This document shows, in pieces, positions 55,457 through 64,000 of a stretch of 64,000 bases of DNA. The stretch lies in NCBI GenBank assembly GCA_000372785.1, contig KB889757.1:141510-205509 (forward strand), read 5' to 3'. The notes under the pieces are model-generated. The model worked only from the letters and a program-made list of their open reading frames with translations, searched no databases and was not told where the DNA came from. The position numbers and the translations under genes were made by a program. How positions within the stretch are numbered: position 1 is the first letter of the stretch; each line of letters starts with the position of its first letter. This DNA comes from a gamma proteobacterium SCGC AB-629-P17. Lineage in GTDB: Bacteria; Pseudomonadota; Gammaproteobacteria; PS1; Pseudothioglobaceae.

Positions 55457-56290
55457 ATGCTTAAAGTACTCACAAAACAGCAGATTGAGCAATATCACGA
55501 TGAGGGCTATATTGCTCCGGTTCGGGTCGTCTCCGAGGCCGAGGCGCTATTGATCAAATCCCAGCTAGAGGAAGTAGAGGTGCAATTTCCAGAAGAGATC
55601 AATGCCGAGAGTCGCAACAATTTGCATCTCTCTTTCGAGTTTTTGGATGCGCTCGCCCATAACCCTGTTATCGTTGATGCGATGGAGGATCTGATCGGTC
55701 CAGATATCGCGCTTTGGGCGAGCGTGATGTTCATCAAGGAGCCTTCATCCAAGCACTATGTCAGCTGGCATCAGGATGCAACCTATATGGGGATGGACGA
55801 CGTCAACTTTCCGACACCCTGGATTGCGCTAAGCCCGAGCAATCTGGAGACCGGATGCATGACGATGATCTCGGGTAGCCATAAGCAAGAGATCCGTAAA
55901 CATGAAGATACCTTTGCTGAGTACAATATCCTGACGCGCGGTCAGGTCATTTCTGAAGTTGACGAGTCGAAGGGCGTTGACTTGATTTTGGAGCCCGGTG
56001 AAATGTCAATCCACCATGGCGCCATCATTCATGGCTCCAAACCCAACAAAAGCCAACAGAGAAGGATAGGGTTCTCTTTGCAGTCCTACATGCCACCGGC
56101 CATAGAGCAGGTGGTGGGGCGGAATATCTGGACTCATATTCGAGGCAAGAAAAGACAGGATAGTGACGGACTGAGCCTGGAGCGGCCGAAATACAATATG
56201 GACCCGGAGACCGTCTCTCAGCGCAAGATAGCCAATGAAAACATGTCAGACATTCTTTACAAGGGCGCTAAAACGAAGCGCAACTATTAA
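55457..56290 (+). CDS. Phytanoyl-CoA dioxygenase family protein
   Basis: 277 aa Fe(II)/2-oxoglutarate oxygenase. The iron ligands are seen as SWHQDATYMG (H-x-D, ~101-110) and the distal His in SIHHGAIIHGSKPN (~183-196), with the 2-oxoglutarate-binding Arg in QQRRIGFSLQ. The fold starts with the typical YHDEGYIAPVRVVSEAEALL. Members hydroxylate varied substrates, so the natural one is unknown. GC-rich compared with its surroundings. Converges with the alpha/beta hydrolase (15 bases between stops). Confidence 0.85.
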   Translation: MLKVLTKQQIEQYHDEGYIAPVRVVSEAEALLIKSQLEEVEVQFPEEINAESRNNLHLSFEFLDALAHNPVIVDAMEDLIGPDIALWASVMFIKEPSSKHYVSWHQDATYMGMDDVNFPTPWIALSPSNLETGCMTMISGSHKQEIRKHEDTFAEYNILTRGQVISEVDESKGVDLILEPGEMSIHHGAIIHGSKPNKSQQRRIGFSLQSYMPPAIEQVVGRNIWTHIRGKKRQDSDGLSLERPKYNMDPETVSQRKIANENMSDILYKGAKTKRNY

Positions 56291-56305
56291 GACCAAGTCG
56301 CCAAT

Positions 56306-57163
56306 TTATATTTGAGCCAGCCAGTTTAATAATTTATCTACAGCGCCTGAGGTTTGTGAAGGGCTCAAGATATCGCCAATAATGACGTGACAAGAGGAGT
56401 CATCCTGTTCACTCAGTGAGGGGTTGTGCAGGGTCACGTTGTCACCTATCATCGAGGCAATTCTACGAGTCCATTTTGCATTAACAATCTTGTCTTCGTC
56501 GGAAAACCACATCATGATCGGTATTTTGATTGCTTGGTGGTTTACCTGATGCGCTGCGAATACGCTCTCTTTTATAGAAAACAGCGCCATTGTCGGGTAC
56601 GAGTTCGTCCAACCTCTAGCATGCTCGGGACTTTTTGTTATGAAAGAATGGTTCTTGCCAAATACCAGCGGTACGAGGAATTTTGCACCAGGCAGGCGTA
56701 GTGCCTGACCTATTAGCGGTTTGGGTCCAAAGTTCGGTGAGATATAGATTGCAGATTTAATCCGGACTCCTTGTCCGAGAGCCACATGAATCAGAGAGCA
56801 TCCTGTCGAGCTACCGATAACGATTACCTCATCACCAATGGTCTTGCCAATCTCGATAGCCTCGATTGTGTCTTCCAAGAACTCATCGAAGCTTGATTCA
56901 CCTAGAGCTCTGCCGTCCTGGCCATGACCTCTGAGTCTTGCGAAATAGAGGTTTGCCTGTAGTTTCTCTGCTACCATATCGATGACAGGTGAGCACTCAC
57001 AACGGGTCGCTGAAAAGCCATGAATAAAGACCACACTAATGCTGGATTTAACGCCAGATTCACCCGCCCAGACGATCTTTTTTTCGCAGTTTGGGCGAAG
57101 CGCACGAACGCCACTTTCAGTTCTTTTGAGGTGGTCGTCTAATTCTGTAATGCTGATTTTCAT
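56306..57163 (-). CDS. Alpha/beta hydrolase
   Basis: 285 aa. Oxyanion region VFIHGFSATRCE (~44-55), nucleophile elbow VIGSSTGCSL (Ser in GSSTG, ~118), catalytic Asp in WFSDEDKIVNAKW (~219) and His in DSSCHVIIGDI (~257). No signal peptide. Probably an esterase or lipase-like carboxylesterase; the substrate is unknown. It converges with the dioxygenase, and the gene pair stands out as GC-rich. Confidence 0.85.
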   Translation of the reverse strand: MKISITELDDHLKRTESGVRALRPNCEKKIVWAGESGVKSSISVVFIHGFSATRCECSPVIDMVAEKLQANLYFARLRGHGQDGRALGESSFDEFLEDTIEAIEIGKTIGDEVIVIGSSTGCSLIHVALGQGVRIKSAIYISPNFGPKPLIGQALRLPGAKFLVPLVFGKNHSFITKSPEHARGWTNSYPTMALFSIKESVFAAHQVNHQAIKIPIMMWFSDEDKIVNAKWTRRIASMIGDNVTLHNPSLSEQDDSSCHVIIGDILSPSQTSGAVDKLLNWLAQI

Positions 57164-57278
57164 TAAATCTCGACTATGAGTAATAGGGGGAATTATATAT
57201 TCGGAGTAGGGCAGACAATTTAGTTTGAGCTCAGAGTTCGCTTAACTGCATCTAAATGTATCGCCGATATGAATAAAT

Positions 57279-59222
57279 TTATACTTTTATTAATAATAAA
57301 CTGAACGAATGAGGAGGAACATTAATATAATCTTTGCCACATTTTAATTTATTTTTTTTAATATAAACTTTTTCTAAATTTTTTTTATCATTCATATCTG
57401 TTGGTGAATTACCATTGACTAAATAGCTCTCTATTATTTTTTTATGAGTAGGTATTGAAATTATTAAACTTTCTTTTTCCGATTTATTTACTATCGAAAG
57501 ACATACCTGCTTTTGATCATAGGTTGCTGAAGCACTTATTAATTTATTTTCTTTATAAATTGGCTGTTTCCCAATTTCTGGAGATGAGAAAGTGGGGCAG
57601 TCTACAGATGTTTTTAAAATTTTCCCTTTATGATATTTAGTAAATAATTCTAAAATTAAAGTAGTTGGGGTTTTCCATATTTTTTGACCATCTATTCTAT
57701 AGTTACCCATTACATTTATGAGGTGGTATATTCCGGTATTTCTGATTATGTCTCCTCTATTAATGCAAGTATTTAATAAAGAGGCCGCATATAAAGCGTC
57801 TGCAATATTATAATTTTCAATATAATTGGGATGTTCAGCTTCTACATAGGTATTCCACTCATCAAAAGCTATCTTAATATTTTTTTTTGTATTTTTTTTG
57901 ATTTCTTTTATTGTTCTATCAAGCATTATTTCTACTTCTGTAGATGCAGCAACTGTGGGAATATATCTTGAAGTGTAATGAGGGTGGATCTTATCTTTTT
58001 CAGTTCTTATCGAATAATAATGAATACTTAATTCATCAATTCTTTCTTTAATATTTTTCAATACTATTTCATTCCAATGCCCGAAGTGGTCGGAACAGGC
58101 ACCCACTGCGATAAACCTTAAGTTTTTATTAACTTTTTCAATTGCTTTTACAAACTTATCATATTTGATTGCGTAGGTTTTTGCATCTGTATGACCAATT
58201 TGCCAGCCTCCAAACATTTCATTACCAATAAATATTGTTTTAAGGTTGTAAGGCTTGTCCCTCCCATTTGTTGATCTAAGTTTTCCATATTTTGTTTTAG
58301 TAGTTCCTGTTAAATACTCAATCCAGGATGCAGCCTCTTCAGGAGTTCCATTGCCTGTATTTATTGTTATCATTGGTTCACTTCCAATATATTCACACCA
58401 TTGCATGAATTCGTCAGTACCAACGTCATTATTTTCCCATTCATACCAAGCATAGTCATAAAAAGGGAGTCTGTAGTTTTTATTACCTACTCCATTAAAC
58501 CAATTGTAGCCAGATAAATAATTTCCACCAGGCCAGCGAATATAACTTGGCAGCCATTGTTGGATGAGTTTTGTAACGTCTTTTCTGAAGCCAAAGATTG
58601 TATTTTTTGGCATGAGAGAGCAATTGGCAATAAATATTTCATCACTATTAATTGTTATTGATAAGGTTTTTTTCGTTTTTAAATCATTAAATTTTATATT
58701 TTTTTTAAATTCAAACCATTTCTTGCGACTTTTTATAACAAAATTTAATTCTCCAATTTGGATATAAACTTTTTGGCCAGCTCCCTTTAGCATTATGCTA
58801 AATTGATGCTCTTCATTGACAAAATTTACATTGATAGACTGCTTGATACCTCTATTTTTTTCGCTTTTTTTTCTTATGGTAATTTGTTGAGATTGTTTGC
58901 CGCTTCCAAATCTATTTATTTGCTCTTCACCTTTGACGATATATTCAGAATTTGAATGTGCATACATTACATGTTGTGCTGACGGGTTACAGCCTTTCCA
59001 AGGCTGTATAAGTCCATATTCTAAATGATCATGTTGTAATCCTGTATTCCAAGTTAATTTATCTGGGCCACAAAATTTTCTATTCTCAATTGCTTCTGCC
59101 CAAACACCATTTTTATATATTGCTTCACCAATGTGCTCAAGATTTGCACCGAACATGTAAGGAGAAAGCTTGCCTATACTTTCATCAACATTAAATAGAA
59201 TTATATTTTTTTGCTTAATCAT
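57279..59222 (-). CDS. GH51-like alpha-L-arabinofuranosidase
   Basis: 647 aa. Acid/base Glu in IFIGNEMFGGWQ (~330) and nucleophile Glu in IAFDEWNTYVE (~447), with GGNYLSGYNWFNGVG and the N-terminal SPYMFGANLEHIGEAIY, all GH51/family-A signatures. No signal peptide, so it acts on imported oligosaccharides. It starts eight bases before the end of the ABC ATPase remnant, indicating that it was the next gene in that operon. Very AT-rich. It would release arabinose-type sugars for the isomerase-like gene. Confidence 0.87.
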   Translation of the reverse strand: MIKQKNIILFNVDESIGKLSPYMFGANLEHIGEAIYKNGVWAEAIENRKFCGPDKLTWNTGLQHDHLEYGLIQPWKGCNPSAQHVMYAHSNSEYIVKGEEQINRFGSGKQSQQITIRKKSEKNRGIKQSINVNFVNEEHQFSIMLKGAGQKVYIQIGELNFVIKSRKKWFEFKKNIKFNDLKTKKTLSITINSDEIFIANCSLMPKNTIFGFRKDVTKLIQQWLPSYIRWPGGNYLSGYNWFNGVGNKNYRLPFYDYAWYEWENNDVGTDEFMQWCEYIGSEPMITINTGNGTPEEAASWIEYLTGTTKTKYGKLRSTNGRDKPYNLKTIFIGNEMFGGWQIGHTDAKTYAIKYDKFVKAIEKVNKNLRFIAVGACSDHFGHWNEIVLKNIKERIDELSIHYYSIRTEKDKIHPHYTSRYIPTVAASTEVEIMLDRTIKEIKKNTKKNIKIAFDEWNTYVEAEHPNYIENYNIADALYAASLLNTCINRGDIIRNTGIYHLINVMGNYRIDGQKIWKTPTTLILELFTKYHKGKILKTSVDCPTFSSPEIGKQPIYKENKLISASATYDQKQVCLSIVNKSEKESLIISIPTHKKIIESYLVNGNSPTDMNDKKNLEKVYIKKNKLKCGKDYINVPPHSFSLLLIKV

Positions 59223-59974
59223 TCATTCCCCATATTTTTTCTTCGGGCAAGTAGATAAACACTTCATCATTTTCAGATATTTCTTTTTTCCCCACAGATT
59301 GCACAGAGCACTCTAGAACAGTATTCTTAATTTTAATTTTGTATCTTGTATTTGTTCCTGAAAAAATAATAGAAGTAACAATTCCTGAAAAATAATTTTG
59401 TTTAAATGTGTTAGTTTTTGATATTTCTATATTTTCAGGCCTGATTGTAAGTAAATGATTATTCAATAAGTCATTTTTATTCTTTTGATTGTAACTGATG
59501 GGCCCAATCTCTGTTTCAAAATGAGAATTGTTAATTGTTGATTTAAGAAAGTTTACACCACCAAAGAATCTTGCGACTCCTTCGTTAATTGGGAATTCAT
59601 AATATTCTTTTGGCGATGCGTAGCTTTGTAGCTTGCCATCAAAAATTAAAGCTATTTTATCTGCCAATAAAACTGCTTCTTCTTGATCGTGGGTTACAAA
59701 AACTGTTGTAACGTTTAATTTTTGCTGGATAGTGACAATTAGCTCTCTCATCTCATCTCTTAAATGGGCATCAAGATTACTCAAAGGCTCATCTAATAAT
59801 AAAAGGTTTGGTTTTGAAATTAAAGCCCGAGCTAATGCAACTCTTTGCTGTTGTCCACCTGATAATTGTTTTGGTTTTCTATTGCCAATATCCGGTAGCT
59901 TAACTAATTCCAACATCTCCTTAACTTTTTCATCAATTTTCTTTTTATCAACACCCTTCATTTTTAGTGCGAAG
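59215..59974 (-). pseudogene. Sugar ABC transporter ATPase, 5'-truncated copy
   Basis: Encodes only the second part of an ABC ATPase: FALKMKGVDKKKIDEKVKEM, LSGGQQQRVALARAL signature, LLLLDEPLSNLD (Walker B), VFVTHDQEEAV (H-loop) and a C-terminal regulatory domain with RPENIEIS, as in MalK/UgpC-type ATPases. Walker A and Q-loop are missing. Its first 95 bases (59880-59974) are an exact inverted copy of 63906-64000, the intact ATPase. The reading frame continues to a TTG at 59985 in foreign sequence. It cannot hydrolyse ATP as it stands. Confidence 0.85.
59880..59974. repeat. Inverted repeat, left arm (right arm 63906-64000)
   Basis: 95 bases identical in inverted orientation to 63906-64000, with no mismatch; the right arm runs to the window end, so the true repeat is at least this long. 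It ends exactly at 59974, where sequences diverge (GAAG shared, then GAGATG versus CCAACATT). Confidence 0.95.
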
Positions 59975-60525
59975 GAGATGTTCAAGGATCAATGAGTATG
60001 CTTCTTTTGAACTACATCTCAAACGCTGAAAAATCATCCACATTATTAGACTTAGCGACGTTTGATAAAAAAGCAGATGCTGTACAAATGTGGCATTGCG
60101 GAGTATCGCCGAGACATTTTGCAAATGAAGATGGCATTAAATGGGTTGATCATACTACCCTTGGAAGAAAAACTGAAAAAAAATATGGCGTTGCTGGTGA
60201 TCAAGTTTTTGCTCCACAAGAAACCACAACAACCTATATAAGTAACAATGGTGAAAGAATATTAGTATTGAATTCAAGTATTTTTGAACACACAAATAAG
60301 GGCTTTGATGGAACTAGAGGATGGTTTAGAAATATCCATTTAAATCGAAAAAAGATTTCCTCAGAAAATTTAGTAAATACGTTAAATATTGTCGGTCATG
60401 AACATCATTATGCAGTTGGTCAAGGTGATTACAGTAAAGAATTAATAGAATTTGCAGCTTGGAACAATTTAAAGCTCATAGAAGAAATTCCCTTGGTGGA
60501 TTATCTATCGCCAATGGAACACTAA
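59975..60525 (+). pseudogene. L-fucose/L-arabinose isomerase-like gene, 5'-truncated
   Basis: Reads EGDVQGSMSMLLLNYIS from the breakpoint, matching the middle of fucose/arabinose isomerase-type enzymes (EGDV-x-G-x-x-S/TMLLL), then VQMWHCGVSPRHFA, and a C-terminal IVGHEHHYAVGQGDYSKELI. About the last 180 residues of a protein normally near 450-480 aa. An ATG at 59992 would allow a fragment to be made. The gene is cut at exactly the same base as the ATPase copy on the other side. In an unbroken locus it would precede the binding-protein gene. Confidence 0.7.
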
Positions 60526-60575
60526 TCAAATACATGTTTATTTGATAATTTAGATAACAAAAAAGAGGAGATAAG

Positions 60576-61826
60576 ATGAATATTAGATTTAAATTAATAA
60601 CCCTTGCTATAGTTAGTTTATTTTTCTCAAAATTAGCTTCAGCTGGAGTTGCCCCAGGATTCGATTCTTGGGATGACGTTACAGCTGCTGCAGATGGCGG
60701 ACAAGTAAACGTTTATATGTGGGGTGGTTCTGATGCGATCAATGGCTTCGTAGATGACTTCTATGGAGTACCATTAAAAAATGATTACAACATTACTTTG
60801 AATAGAATGCCTTTAAAAGGAACTGTTGATGCTGTTAACCAGGTATTAAGTGAAAAAGAAGCCGGCGTTACAGGAGACAATGGAAACATTGATTTGATTT
60901 GGATCAATGGCGAAAATTTCTGGACTTTAAAACAAGCAGATCTTCTTTATGGGCCATTTGGTGAAAGCTTACCAAATAGTCAATTTGTTGCATGGGACAA
61001 TCCAGCAGTAAATTTAGACTTTGGCAGACCAGTTGATGGTATGGAAAGTCCTTGGTCCAGTGCTCAATTCCATTTCATGTATGACTCAGCTAGAAGTAAC
61101 TACGATGATATGCCGAGAAACTATGGATTTCTGAGTAAGTGGATTTCTGATAATCCAGGTAGATTTACATATATCAGACCTGGTAAAGGTGGATTTGTTG
61201 GAACAAGGTTTGTTAAGCAAATTTTCTTTGAATTAAGTGGTGGTCATGCTCAATGGGTTGGGCCATACAATGAGGAATTGTATAACAAATGGGCTCCAAA
61301 AGTTTGGGCACTATTAAATTCTTGGGAACCTGATTTACACAGAGGTGGTGAAACCTATCCAACTAATAACGCTGACATGCATGCTTTGTTCGCAAACGGT
61401 GAAGTGGATATGAGTTTTACTCAATCTCCAAGAGGTGCAGGACCAACAAACTCTGCTGGAACAACGCCACCTACTTCTAGAGCTTTTGCTTTTTATAACA
61501 ACATGATAGGAGATTTTAATTATTGGGCAATCCCATATAATGCTCCTAATAAAGCAGCGGCATTAGTTTATGCCAATCTTGTTCTAGAACCTACTTTACA
61601 AGCTGCTCAAGTTCAGCCAGCTAATGGTTTTTGTTGTGGTTGGGGAATAAGCACAGCGAAAGTAACTAGCGCTGAAGGAGTTGCTGCTATCCAAGACGCT
61701 CAAAACAATCTTGGTGATGCTGCAGAAGATCAAGGAATATTAGCGAGAGCTCTTGTTTCTGATATTGCTGCAGAATATCAAGATAAAATTGAGGCTGATT
61801 GGCAAGCAAACGTACTTCTAAAATAG
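60576..61826 (+). CDS. ABC transporter substrate-binding protein (YnjB/COG4134-like)
   Basis: 416 aa. Signal peptide (FKLITLAIVSLFFSKLASA, to ~23). Mature sequence GQVNVYMWGGSDAINGFVDD, IDLIWINGENFWTLKQADLL and YDSARSNYDDMPRNYGFLSK follows the YnjB-type binding protein family, although the annotated role of that family (thiamine or unknown) is unsettled. The neighbours point to a sugar. A strong AAGAGGAGATAAG box precedes the ATG. First gene of a four-gene transporter operon. Confidence 0.83.
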   Translation: MNIRFKLITLAIVSLFFSKLASAGVAPGFDSWDDVTAAADGGQVNVYMWGGSDAINGFVDDFYGVPLKNDYNITLNRMPLKGTVDAVNQVLSEKEAGVTGDNGNIDLIWINGENFWTLKQADLLYGPFGESLPNSQFVAWDNPAVNLDFGRPVDGMESPWSSAQFHFMYDSARSNYDDMPRNYGFLSKWISDNPGRFTYIRPGKGGFVGTRFVKQIFFELSGGHAQWVGPYNEELYNKWAPKVWALLNSWEPDLHRGGETYPTNNADMHALFANGEVDMSFTQSPRGAGPTNSAGTTPPTSRAFAFYNNMIGDFNYWAIPYNAPNKAAALVYANLVLEPTLQAAQVQPANGFCCGWGISTAKVTSAEGVAAIQDAQNNLGDAAEDQGILARALVSDIAAEYQDKIEADWQANVLLK

Positions 61827-61836
61827 GCTATAAAAA

Positions 61837-62712
61837 ATGGGTGGAGATAGATTAAAAATTATACTTTCACTATCTCCGCCCCTTTTAATTATTTTCACGT
61901 TATTCTTTGGAGGAATCCTATATGGGTTTCTTCAAAGCCTAGGCTATCAGCCAGCAATTCAAAAATATGAAATTAATTTTGATGCATACTACAACGTTAT
62001 GTTTTCAGAGAGGTATGCGAAATTATTTTGGACAGGCTTAGCTTTAAATTTATGGGTTAGTTTTGTCAGTACTTTTATAGCAGCTGCATTTGCCTTGTTT
62101 GGAGCTTTAGCTATTAGAAAAACTTTTTTTGCAAAAAAGTTTTGTAATTTTATCTATTCCTTAAATTTACCGATGCCACACTTGGTTGTTGCCGTAGGAA
62201 TGATTTTTGTTTTTTCTCAAAGTGGATTATTAGCTCGAATGTTTACTCAGATAGGCTTCATTGGATCGCCAAGTGAATTTCCAGTCTTGGTAAAAGATAG
62301 ATATGGATTTGGAATAATATTAGCCTATATCTGGAAAGAGTCTGCTTTTTTCTTCATTATATTGATGTCTGTTCTTCAGTCTCTTGGCGAAAATTTTGAA
62401 GAATTAGCGCAAAGTTTAGGTGCTAATAAATGGCAAAGATTTAGATATGTCATTCTTCCACTGGTAATGCCAAGTCTTTTTTCTGCCTCAATAATTGTTT
62501 TCGCATTTAGTTTTGGATCATACGAAGTTCCAGCGATTCTTGGCGTTAACTATCCACAAATGCTTCCAGTAATGGCGTTTGAATTTTTTCTAAACCCTGA
62601 TCTGAATGCAAGAAGCGAAGGGATGGCTCTTAGCATGATTATTGCAATGATAGTTATGATTTTGGTTGTTATATATTTTTGGCTAACTCAAAGCAAAATT
62701 AGAAAAGATTAA
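61837..62712 (+). CDS. ABC transporter permease 1
   Basis: 291 aa with six membrane helices and the inner-membrane-permease EAA loop EELAQSLGANKWQRFRYVIL (~188-207) that contacts the ATPase. First helix PPLLIIFTLFFGGILYGFLQ. It follows the binding protein by 10 bases. Closest in style to PotB/ThiP-like permeases. Confidence 0.88.
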   Translation: MGGDRLKIILSLSPPLLIIFTLFFGGILYGFLQSLGYQPAIQKYEINFDAYYNVMFSERYAKLFWTGLALNLWVSFVSTFIAAAFALFGALAIRKTFFAKKFCNFIYSLNLPMPHLVVAVGMIFVFSQSGLLARMFTQIGFIGSPSEFPVLVKDRYGFGIILAYIWKESAFFFIILMSVLQSLGENFEELAQSLGANKWQRFRYVILPLVMPSLFSASIIVFAFSFGSYEVPAILGVNYPQMLPVMAFEFFLNPDLNARSEGMALSMIIAMIVMILVVIYFWLTQSKIRKD

Positions 62713-62717
62713 TTCCA

Positions 62718-63581
62718 ATGAATGACAATTTAAAAAAAATAAATATTTACGCCATTTATTTAGGTGCGTTTATGTTGATTCTCCCCATAATTGCTTTTTT
62801 TATCAATGCTTTTTCGTTTAGATGGTTCTACCCTCAACTCATACCTAAAGAACTTAGTTTACAAGCATGGGTAAGACTTAAATTAATTCCAAGGGAAGGC
62901 TATAGATCTTTTGATGGATTTCTAGACTTATGGCTATCAAACCCCACAATTATTAAAGCATTGGTTAATAGTATAACTATTGGGGTAATAGTGACTATTG
63001 TCTCAATTATAATTGCATTACCTGCAGCCAGAGTGTTGGGTTTACTAAATTTCAGATTTAAAAAAATAATTATTTTTATAATGGTCTCCCCTACCATATT
63101 GCCTCCAATTGCATTTGTGCTAGGTTTAAACATTAACTTCATTTCATGGGGTTTCTCAGGAAGTTTTTTGGGGGTTTGTTTAGTGCATTTAGTTCCAATA
63201 ATGCCTTATGTGGTTCTTACAATGACAGGAATTTTTGCTAATTATAATCCTGATTTTGAACATCAAGCTAGAACATTAGGGGCCAATAAATTCGAAACTT
63301 TTTATTTGATTACACTACCTGCAATAGCACCGGGAATGGTAGTGGCGGCTTTATTTGCCTTTTTAGTATCTTGGAGTCAGTATTTATTAACTTTCCTTAT
63401 TGGAGCAGGTAAGATTATGACATTGCCACTGCTTGTTTTCTCAACTGCTTCATCTGGAAACCCGGCATTAACAGCGGCAATATCAATAGTGTTTATTTTT
63501 CCAGCCATATTAATCTTAATCTTTACCTCTAAATTTGTCTCAGGAGATTCTGCTGCAACATCTGGATTTGGGAAAATTTAA
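62718..63581 (+). CDS. ABC transporter permease 2
   Basis: 287 aa, six membrane helices, EAA loop HQARTLGANKFETFYLITLP (~180-200). PotC-like partner of permease 1, starting five bases after it. First helix IYAIYLGAFMLILPIIAFF. The two permeases together replace the single fused YnjC of E. coli, if the YnjBCD relation is right. Confidence 0.88.
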   Translation: MNDNLKKINIYAIYLGAFMLILPIIAFFINAFSFRWFYPQLIPKELSLQAWVRLKLIPREGYRSFDGFLDLWLSNPTIIKALVNSITIGVIVTIVSIIIALPAARVLGLLNFRFKKIIIFIMVSPTILPPIAFVLGLNINFISWGFSGSFLGVCLVHLVPIMPYVVLTMTGIFANYNPDFEHQARTLGANKFETFYLITLPAIAPGMVVAALFAFLVSWSQYLLTFLIGAGKIMTLPLLVFSTASSGNPALTAAISIVFIFPAILILIFTSKFVSGDSAATSGFGKI

Positions 63582-63609
63582 ACAATAACATAAATGGGTA
63601 TATATAAAA

Positions 63610-64000
63610 ATGAGTGATTTAAAAATTTCAAATTTGAACAAAAGCTTTCCTGGAATGGACAGACCAGCGGTTAATAATGTAAGTCTAGATATTAAAACAG
63701 GAGGGTTAATTGCTTTTTTAGGACCATCTGGTTGCGGAAAAACAACAATATTGAAAATGATTACAGGATTATTGCCGCCTGATAGCGGAGATATCATTCT
63801 AGACAACACATCCTTGTTGCCCATTGCAACGGAGAACAGAGGTGTTGTTATGGTCTTTCAAGACTATTTATTGTTTCCTTATATGAATGTTAACGAAAAT
63901 GTTGGCTTCGCACTAAAAATGAAGGGTGTTGATAAAAAGAAAATTGATGAAAAAGTTAAGGAGATGTTGGAATTAGTTAAGCTACCGGATATTGGCAATA
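63610..64000 (+). CDS. ABC transporter ATPase (partial, runs off the window)
   Basis: First 130 residues of the transporter ATPase: Walker A GPSGCGKTTILKM (~38-50), Q-loop VMVFQDYLLFPYMNV (~80-94), then the region identical to the inverted copy at 59880-59974. It continues beyond 64000. Signature and Walker B would follow, as in the truncated copy. Fourth gene of the operon. Confidence 0.92.
   Translation, partial: MSDLKISNLNKSFPGMDRPAVNNVSLDIKTGGLIAFLGPSGCGKTTILKMITGLLPPDSGDIILDNTSLLPIATENRGVVMVFQDYLLFPYMNVNENVGFALKMKGVDKKKIDEKVKEMLELVKLPDIGN

Noticed and set aside
59215..59985. Intact sugar ABC ATPase gene
   Set aside because: It lacks Walker A and the Q-loop, and its first codons (59975-59985) are foreign sequence past the inverted-repeat edge.

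Overview
The window reads as the chromosome (or a long contig) of a Gram-negative gammaproteobacterium, probably marine. Supporting signs are waaA (lipopolysaccharide core), a DksA of the gammaproteobacterial type, a full-length NfuA, an obgE-proB-folK-panB-panC housekeeping block, a CbbY-type sugar phosphatase (hinting at a Calvin cycle) and the VIT/VWA protein plus class-GN sortase pair typical of marine proteobacteria. The DNA is AT-rich. A sulfur-oxidiser-like lineage (SUP05/Thioglobus relatives) is a guess, not something the sequence proves.

Region 1 (1-20128) is core genome: rpoZ, acs, a DMT permease, tatA with a coiled-coil neighbour, hemB, thiC, waaA, obgE, proB, folK, panB, panC, nfuA, an HDAC-fold deacetylase, thiL, dksA, cbbY, ilvA, rimI, icd and tRNA-Asn. 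Many genes overlap by a few bases (obgE/proB/folK/panB/panC/nfuA; cbbY/ilvA/rimI/icd). From about 13.6 to 20 kb the genes are visibly more GC-rich than those before.

Region 2 (about 20.1-50.0 kb) is a genomic island inserted at the 3' end of tRNA-Asn. The last 17 bases of the tRNA plus the following terminator and a GTGAGTAC-type motif recur at 49998-50150. No integrase is present. The island holds a run of tiny membrane peptides; the VIT/VWA-sortase pair; and a set of exported or membrane-anchored proteases and protease-like proteins. These are a trypsin-like protease with nine Cys-containing repeats, a membrane coiled-coil protein paired with a membrane-anchored trypsin-like protease, a 2145-residue Sel1-repeat protein ending in a CHAT (caspase-like) domain, two tandem caspase-MORN paralogues, and a DUF4384-like/trypsin/calcium-loop protein. 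It also has a small secreted peptide, an ECF sigma factor with its anti-sigma, a possible HEPN-type protein, and a DUF262/DUF1524 (GmrSD-like) nuclease. Four copies of one upstream element, set 48-54 nt before four small ORFs, tie the island together as a candidate regulon. This extracytoplasmic protease set is the best candidate for an undescribed system.

Region 3 (50.0-57.2 kb) carries a peroxiredoxin-like protein, another DMT permease, a third degenerate copy of the tRNA-tail/terminator sequence near 52.15 kb, several small membrane or hypothetical proteins, a phytanoyl-CoA-dioxygenase-like oxygenase and an alpha/beta hydrolase.

Region 4 (57.2-64.0 kb) is very AT-rich and concerns carbohydrate use: a GH51 arabinofuranosidase-like gene, a truncated sugar ABC ATPase, a truncated fucose/arabinose-isomerase-like gene, then an ABC transporter operon (binding protein, two permeases, ATPase running off the end). 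The truncated ATPase is an exact inverted copy of the ATPase at the window end, and both truncated genes break at the same base (59974/59975). That is either a real rearrangement or an amplification/assembly chimera.
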